Of a stretch of DNA of 64,000 nt, positions 59,424 to 64,000 are shown in pieces. Location: positions 62,001-126,000 of the forward strand of contig CAZQSB010000001.1 in assembly GCA_964596015.1 (NCBI GenBank). Reading direction: 5' to 3'. The notes under the pieces are model-generated. The model saw only the letters and a program-made list of their open reading frames with translations, ran no database searches and was not told the origin of the DNA. A program made the position numbers and the translations under genes. Within the stretch, counting starts at the first letter, position 1. Every line of letters starts with the position of its first letter. This DNA comes from WJMD01 sp964596015. Its GTDB lineage: Bacteria; Joyebacterota; Joyebacteria; Joyebacterales; Joyebacteraceae.

Positions 59424-60187
59424 GCGGATGGAGAGTCCTCATCGACATCATCGATGTCTCCATCGTGGCGTTCATCGTCTATCAGCTGCTGCTTCTGATG
59501 CGCGGCCGCCGTGCCATGCAGATGCTCATCTCGCTCATCGTCATCGTCGTCATCGGCTTCGCGGCGCGGTGGTTCGAGCTCGACGCGTTGAACTGGCTCA
59601 TGTCCGGTCTGCGCGGCGTCTGGGCGATCATCTTCGTCATTCTCTTCCAGCAGGAACTCCGTCGCCTCCTCGGACAGGTCGGGCAGAGCAGACTCTTCAG
59701 ACCGTTCGTCAACGTCGAGGAGCATGAGGCCATCGAGGCGGTCGTGTCCGCGGCGAAGACCCTCTCGCAGAAGAAGACAGGCGCGCTCATCGTCATCGAA
59801 CGGTCCGCGCGTCTGACGAACTACTACCAGACCGGCGTGATGCTGGGTTCCCCGGTCGTCACGTCGCTCATCGTGTCCATCTTCACGCCGCTGACGCCGC
59901 TCCACGACGGCGCGCTCATCATCAACGGCGACCGCATCGTGGCCGCGCGGTGCACGCTGCCGCTGTCACAGAATCCCTATTTCGTGCACACGCTGGGCAC
60001 GCGGCACAGGGCCGCCGTCGGGCTGACCGAGGAGACCGACGCGGTCGTTGTCGTCGTGTCCGAAGAGACCGGACAGATATCGCTCGCGCTCGCAGGACAG
60101 ATATCGCGCGGGCTCACACCGTCCGCCCTGAAGGACCGTCTCGGCCAGCTCCTCAGACCCGAGACGACCGAGAGCACCGGAAGCTAG
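59420..60187 (+). CDS. cdaA: Diadenylate cyclase (c-di-AMP synthase), CdaA type
   Basis: 255 residues from ATG 59420. Three N-terminal transmembrane helices (DVSIVAFIVYQLLLLM, MLISLIVIVVIGFAARW, GVWAIIFVILFQQEL), then the DAC domain with the two ATP-binding motifs PLHDGALIINGD (DGA) and LGTRHRAAVGLTEETDA (RHR). It makes the second messenger c-di-AMP from two ATP, controlling osmotic and wall homeostasis. The usual neighbour cdaR (YbbR) and glmM are missing; folP precedes and a DUF2723 gene follows. Short repeated GQIS units (GQISLALAGQISRGL) occur near the C-terminus. Confidence 0.95.
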   Translation: MSGWRVLIDIIDVSIVAFIVYQLLLLMRGRRAMQMLISLIVIVVIGFAARWFELDALNWLMSGLRGVWAIIFVILFQQELRRLLGQVGQSRLFRPFVNVEEHEAIEAVVSAAKTLSQKKTGALIVIERSARLTNYYQTGVMLGSPVVTSLIVSIFTPLTPLHDGALIINGDRIVAARCTLPLSQNPYFVHTLGTRHRAAVGLTEETDAVVVVVSEETGQISLALAGQISRGLTPSALKDRLGQLLRPETTESTGS

Positions 60188-60195
60188 GAGTCGAG

Positions 60196-62883
60196 ATGTA
60201 CCATCACGAACGGAACAACCGGATCATCGCCTGGGCGCTCGGGGCGTTCGCCTTCGTCATCTACATGATGACCACGTGCCCCGTGGTCTCGTTCTGGGAC
60301 AACGGCGAGTTCGTGGCCGTCGGCTACACGCTCGGCGTCGGACATCCCCCCGGGTCGCCTGTCTACACCCTGATCTCCCGGCTGTTCTCGCTTCTCCCCT
60401 TCCCGAACGTCGTACAGGCGGTCAACTTCATGTCGATCGTCGCGGCGGCGTTCGCGATCGTCTTCTTCTATCTGTCGCTCGCGAAGATGGCGAAGCGCTG
60501 GGAAGGACGGATCGAGTCGTTCGAGGACGGTCTGCCGACGTACGTCACGGGCATCACCGCCTGCCTCTTCATGGCCTTCTCGCTCAGCTTCTGGGAGAAC
60601 GCGCTGGAGGCGGAGGTCTACGCGACGAACATCCTCATCATGGCGGCGACCCTCTGGATGGTGCTCAGGTGGTCCGAGCTCAGGCAGGTTCCCAGGGACA
60701 GACGTTTTCTGTTCCTGATCATCTACCTTCTGGCTCTCGGCATCGGCGTTCACATGGGGAGCCTTCTCTGGGCGCCGGCGTTCCTGGTCTTCATCATTCT
60801 CTTCGAGACGCGCTACATCGGCCTCTTCCTCCTGGCGCTCCCGCTGGGAATGGCGTTCTTCCTCCTTTCCAAGGGGGTCCTGTGGGGCGCCTACGGAATA
60901 GGCCTCCTCTGGCTCCTCACGACGCTCTACTTCGCCGTCCCGTCCATGTGGGGGCGGGAGGGTTCGGGCCCCGGGCGCGGCGAGCGCCGCAGGGCGAAGA
61001 AACAGGGCAGGAAACCGGCCGCAACGTCCCACCCGGCGGCTGCGCTGCCCCCGGCCATGCTCTGGACGCTGGTCGTTGTCCAACTGGTGGCGCTTCTCGC
61101 GAGCGGCAGCAATCAGGGCGGCGGCGCGGTCGCGTGGTTCCTCCTGGCTCTCATCGTGAGCGCCGGCGCCGTGGCGCTCTATGCGTACCTCATACGGACC
61201 GAGCACATCGACAGGCCCGAGATCCCGGCCCGGATGGTGTTCGGCGCCGCCGTTCTCGGTGTGCTGGCGCTCTCGGTGCACGCGTACCTCCTGATCCGGG
61301 CCCGGCTTAACCCTGCGATCAACGAGTCGAACCCCAACACCTGGAAGCTCGTGTTCGATGTCATGCGGCGGAAGCAGTACGAACCGATGCGGCTCTTCCC
61401 GAGGAGAACACCGTTCCCGAACCAGTTCCGGATCCTCTGGACGTACCTCGCGCCCCAGTTCACCGTTTGGCCTCTCCTGCTCTCGGTATGGGGCGCCATC
61501 GTGCACGCCCGCCGCGACAGGAGGACGTTCATTCTTCTGGCCGTGGCGTTCGCGGTCGCGTCCGTGGGTCTTCTGTTCTACCTCAACATCTCCGACAGCG
61601 AAGTGAGGTCGCGCGAGTACTTCTGGGTCCCGATGTACGTCGGTCTGGCCCTCTGGATGGGAATAGGAAGCGGTCAGATCGCGCGGTGGGCAAGGAAGCT
61701 CGGACGGGCGGGACTCTACGTCGCCTCGGTCGCGCTCATCCTCATCTCTCTCTGGCCGCTCCAGCATCACTACTTCAGGATGGACAAGAGCGAGAACTAC
61801 GTGGCGCACTACTACGGGTACAACCTGCTCAACTTCCTCGAAGAGGACGCCATCCTCATCACGAACGGGGACAACGACACGTTTCCGCTCTGGTACCTGC
61901 AGGAGGTCGAGGGCCTGAGGAAGGACGTCGAAGTCGTCAACCTGTCGCTCGTTCAGATCAACTGGTACGTCCGCCAGCTCAAGGAGCGCGGTCTCCCGCT
62001 GAGTTTCACGTTCGAGGAGATCGACAAGATGCACCCCTACTGGGCGCGCGACCCCGACACGGGACAGCTCCGCCTGGTGACCCTGAGGGACATCACCATT
62101 CACGACCTGATCCGTGAGAACAACTGGGAGAGGCCCGTCTACTTCGCGGTGACGGTCGACGACTTCATGGGCTACGACGACCATCTCCAGCTGGAGGGCA
62201 TGGTCTTCAAGCTGGTGCGAACGGAGGGCCGCTACCAGATCGACGTCGAAAGGACGCGCGAGAACTGCTTCCAGAACTACCGGTACGACAGCATCGTGGA
62301 CAAGGACGACAACTGGCGGGTCATCGACGAGGTCTACAAGAACCAGACGTACCGGCGCCTGATCACGAACTACGCGGCCGGGTTCTCGCGGCTGGCGTTC
62401 CACGAGATGCAGAATCCGCCTCCCGATGTCGAGGAGGCGATGAGGCTCTATGAGATCGCGCTCAAGTTCGCTCCGACGTATGGTCCTGCTCTCAACGGAC
62501 TCATCGCCATCTACGCAGTGCGGCTCTACCAGCCGGAGAAGGCGGTGCCGCTGGCCGAGAGGCTGCTCGAGGCGCAGCCGGAGAACACCGAGTCGTGGGT
62601 GCGCCACGGCGGTGTCCACCTGATGGTCGCCGAGGACCTCAAGAGGTCCGGCCGACAGGAGGAAGCGCGTCCTCACTACGAGACCGCGCTCGAATCCTAC
62701 GAGGAGGCGCTCAGACGCGAGCCCGAGCGGAACGAGATCTACCCGGCTGTTCTGACGATCTACGAGGAACTCGGGATGAGCGACCGCGTCGACTGGCTCC
62801 TGGGACTCTGGCAGCGCTACGATCCTGAAGGACTCCGAAGGGCCATGGGCGACGCGCAGAGCCCCGGAGGTGCGGAGGGATAG
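60196..62883 (+). CDS. DUF2723 (TMEM260-like) GT-C membrane protein with TPRs
   Basis: 895 residues from ATG 60196 (AGGAG upstream). Starts with a DUF2723 domain: NRIIAWALGAFAFVIYMMTT, then CPVVSFWDNGEFVAVGYTLG, VGHPPGSPVYTLISRLFSLL, which holds the acidic GT-C motif (WDNGEF), then 'SFWENALEAEVYATNILIMA'. About twelve membrane helices to residue 535, a soluble domain with ITNGDNDTFPLWYLQEVEGL and NWERPVYFAVTV, and C-terminal TPR-like helices (about 740-880). Human TMEM260 of this family is a protein O-mannosyltransferase, so this is probably a protein glycosyltransferase of the cell envelope. Last gene of the operon, ended by a strong terminator. Confidence 0.9.
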   Translation: MYHHERNNRIIAWALGAFAFVIYMMTTCPVVSFWDNGEFVAVGYTLGVGHPPGSPVYTLISRLFSLLPFPNVVQAVNFMSIVAAAFAIVFFYLSLAKMAKRWEGRIESFEDGLPTYVTGITACLFMAFSLSFWENALEAEVYATNILIMAATLWMVLRWSELRQVPRDRRFLFLIIYLLALGIGVHMGSLLWAPAFLVFIILFETRYIGLFLLALPLGMAFFLLSKGVLWGAYGIGLLWLLTTLYFAVPSMWGREGSGPGRGERRRAKKQGRKPAATSHPAAALPPAMLWTLVVVQLVALLASGSNQGGGAVAWFLLALIVSAGAVALYAYLIRTEHIDRPEIPARMVFGAAVLGVLALSVHAYLLIRARLNPAINESNPNTWKLVFDVMRRKQYEPMRLFPRRTPFPNQFRILWTYLAPQFTVWPLLLSVWGAIVHARRDRRTFILLAVAFAVASVGLLFYLNISDSEVRSREYFWVPMYVGLALWMGIGSGQIARWARKLGRAGLYVASVALILISLWPLQHHYFRMDKSENYVAHYYGYNLLNFLEEDAILITNGDNDTFPLWYLQEVEGLRKDVEVVNLSLVQINWYVRQLKERGLPLSFTFEEIDKMHPYWARDPDTGQLRLVTLRDITIHDLIRENNWERPVYFAVTVDDFMGYDDHLQLEGMVFKLVRTEGRYQIDVERTRENCFQNYRYDSIVDKDDNWRVIDEVYKNQTYRRLITNYAAGFSRLAFHEMQNPPPDVEEAMRLYEIALKFAPTYGPALNGLIAIYAVRLYQPEKAVPLAERLLEAQPENTESWVRHGGVHLMVAEDLKRSGRQEEARPHYETALESYEEALRREPERNEIYPAVLTIYEELGMSDRVDWLLGLWQRYDPEGLRRAMGDAQSPGGAEG

Positions 62884-62943
62884 ACGGATCGCTCGACGGA
62901 CGGCACCGACCGCGAAGCCCTCGAAGACGCGGCCGGGATATCG

Positions 62944-62973
62944 GAACGGGCCCGCCAGGCGGCGGGCCCGTTC
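62944..62973. terminator. Bidirectional terminator between DUF2723 and M16 genes
   Basis: Perfect 13-bp stem GAACGGGCCCGCC / GGCGGGCCCGTTC around AGGC, between convergent genes. There is no U-tract on either side. Confidence 0.65.
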
Positions 62974-63001
62974 GCTGTCTCAAGGCAAGGAGGCGGTCGT
63001 G

Positions 63002-64000
63002 TCACGCCCCCCGAACGATGACCGAAGCCGCTCCCCGCTCTCTCACAAGATGTTCCGCCGCGGCGGCGACCACGTCGTCCCGCCTGACCGACCTGAGGAG
63101 CTCGGGAGTCCGGAAGACCCTCTCATAGCCGGTCCCGACGATCTCGGCCATCGAGCAGGCGGCCGCGCGCGCCGAACCTCGCTGGAGCGCGATCTCGTAC
63201 GACCCGGCGGTCGACCGGGCGGCCCGTCCGAGGTCATCATCATCGAGGCCGCCGCCGGCCAATCCCTCGAACGTCTCCAGAAGCGCATCGCGAACGCCTT
63301 CCTCCCCGCCCGGCTGGGAGGTCGCGTAGCCGACGACGATGCCTGCTCGGGCGAACTGAAACACGCTGGCGCCGACCGAGTACGCGTGCGGAGGCTTCTC
63401 CCTGAGCTCGCGCCAGAGCACGCCGCCCATCATGCCCAGCCCGCGGGCGGCCACTCGGAGAGCGAGGGAGGCGTCGGTCCCGGCAGGCGGACCCAGAAAA
63501 GCGACCACCACCGTGGACTGCCCGACCCCGGACGACTCGAGCACGATGTCGCCTTCCGGCCGCGCTGTGGGGTCGGGCACGGCCCGGGGAGGCTGAGCGT
63601 CCGCGGCGGGAGCCGCCAGTCGATCGAGTCCTCCGTCGGGCACGTCGCCCGCGCCGCAGATGACCATGCGCGAAGCGCCGTAGCGTTCGGCGTGCCACGA
63701 CGCGACGTCATCGGACGTGATCCGGGAGACCTCCTCGACGGTTCCACGGACCGGCCTCCCGTACGGATGGTCGGAAAGCACGAGCGGAAGCGACGCGAGA
63801 AGCGCCCTGCTCATGGGATCGTCCTGCGCGGCGCCGATCTCGGCGGTCACCTCCTCCCTGGCGTGCGCCACCTGCTCCGGTTCGAAGGCGGGACTCGAGA
63901 CGACTTCACGCAGAAGCTCGGTGGCGCGCTCGAGCCTCGATGAGAGCACGGTCAGACCGATGCCGAAGCCGTCGCGGTCGACCGCCGTCCCGATGCCGCC
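63002..64000 (-). CDS. M16-family (insulinase/processing-peptidase-like) protein, 5' end beyond window
   Basis: At least 332 codons, open to the right edge. The visible part covers the second half of an M16A domain and the start of the next: 'FEPEQVAHAREEVTAEIGAA', HPYGRPVRGTVEEVSRITSD, DDVASWHAERYGASRMVICG, then VVVAFLGPPAGTDASLALRV, 'MMGGVLWRELREKPPHAYSV' and 'GIVVGYATSQPGGEEGVRDA'. These match M16 peptidases or their inactive partners. The catalytic HxxEH would lie beyond the window, so activity cannot be judged from here. No signal peptide is visible for the same reason. Confidence 0.88.
   Translation of the reverse strand, partial: GGIGTAVDRDGFGIGLTVLSSRLERATELLREVVSSPAFEPEQVAHAREEVTAEIGAAQDDPMSRALLASLPLVLSDHPYGRPVRGTVEEVSRITSDDVASWHAERYGASRMVICGAGDVPDGGLDRLAAPAADAQPPRAVPDPTARPEGDIVLESSGVGQSTVVVAFLGPPAGTDASLALRVAARGLGMMGGVLWRELREKPPHAYSVGASVFQFARAGIVVGYATSQPGGEEGVRDALLETFEGLAGGGLDDDDLGRAARSTAGSYEIALQRGSARAAACSMAEIVGTGYERVFRTPELLRSVRRDDVVAAAAEHLVRERGAASVIVRGA

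Noticed and set aside
60070..60125. Direct repeat in cdaA (GQIS twice, ACAGATATCGC twice)
   Set aside because: Short repeat inside a conserved domain; most likely ordinary sequence and not a recombination product.
60184..62676. 830-codon minus-strand open frame
   Set aside because: Mirror of the DUF2723 gene; no motif, no ribosome site. The same reasoning applies to the long antisense frames at 3611-5986, 10267-12402, 11685-13589 and 48006-50345.
1..64000. CRISPR arrays, insertion sequences, prophage or integrase genes
   Set aside because: No regularly spaced repeats, transposase or integrase motifs, or terminal inverted repeats were seen on either strand.

Overview
The window is chromosomal DNA of a GC-rich (roughly two-thirds G+C), densely coding bacterium. 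A secreted C25-family protein at 45162-49673 ends in a FlgD/T9SS-type sorting domain (HPNTPNPFNP...GVYFARM), which points to the Fibrobacteres-Chlorobi-Bacteroidetes (FCB) superphylum. GC content, lack of operons typical of known genera, heavy use of TPR, beta-propeller and novel repeat proteins, and an HdrABC/MvhD cluster suggest an uncultured FCB candidate phylum of the Eisenbacteria/Krumholzibacteriota sort. This is inference; no rRNA is present. I see no phage, transposon or CRISPR, so this looks like core and lineage-specific genome rather than an island.

Layout. 1-3.1 kb (minus): an ECF sigma / zinc anti-sigma pair, a small secreted protein, then a DUF4384 protein running off the left edge. 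3.2-6.3 kb (minus): trpS, a membrane protein and a phosphoglucomutase/phosphomannomutase; the TrpRS carries a [4Fe-4S]-type cysteine signature. 6.5-8.7 kb: a secreted M1-peptidase-like protein that has lost its zinc site. 8.9-15 kb: iscU, a soluble lytic transglycosylase, ptsI and a CoA-disulfide-reductase-like flavoprotein. 15-19 kb: a possible small RNA, hsp20, and a second ECF sigma operon with an S9 peptidase lipoprotein and a small zinc-finger-like protein.

19-27.7 kb is the metabolic highlight: one minus-strand operon encodes HdrC-HdrB-HdrA-MvhD followed by soluble fumarate-reductase-like FrdB and FrdA and a hydrogenase-maturation-protease-like protein, closed by a good intrinsic terminator, with a malic enzyme next. 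The parts look like an electron-bifurcating complex that couples a fumarate/succinate or thiol reaction to ferredoxin and H2 or formate. It is preceded by a long structured leader.

28-35.3 kb (plus): class I fructose-bisphosphate aldolase, class II photolyase with YbgA, a c-type cytochrome, a DUF255 thioredoxin-like protein and a GNAT protein. 35.3-43.2 kb: a PAS/GAF/GGDEF sensor, a secreted protein built from twelve DxxGxDxY repeats translationally coupled to a HEAT-repeat protein, and a GT39-like membrane glycosyltransferase with TPRs. 43.3-49.7 kb: two tandem small secreted paralogues with an identical kind of C-terminal motif (SWGxIKALYQ) and the giant C25-like surface protein whose catalytic His is replaced. 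49.7-53.4 kb: pfkA and clpB, convergent across a bidirectional terminator. 54-62.9 kb: tRNA(CAT)-tilS-hpt-ftsH-folP-cdaA-DUF2723, a long plus-strand operon; then a convergent M16 peptidase cut by the right edge.

Several intergenic regions carry the same promoter pattern, TTGAC-like, a 17-18 nt spacer, then TA(G/C)nnT, which supports the assigned transcription units.
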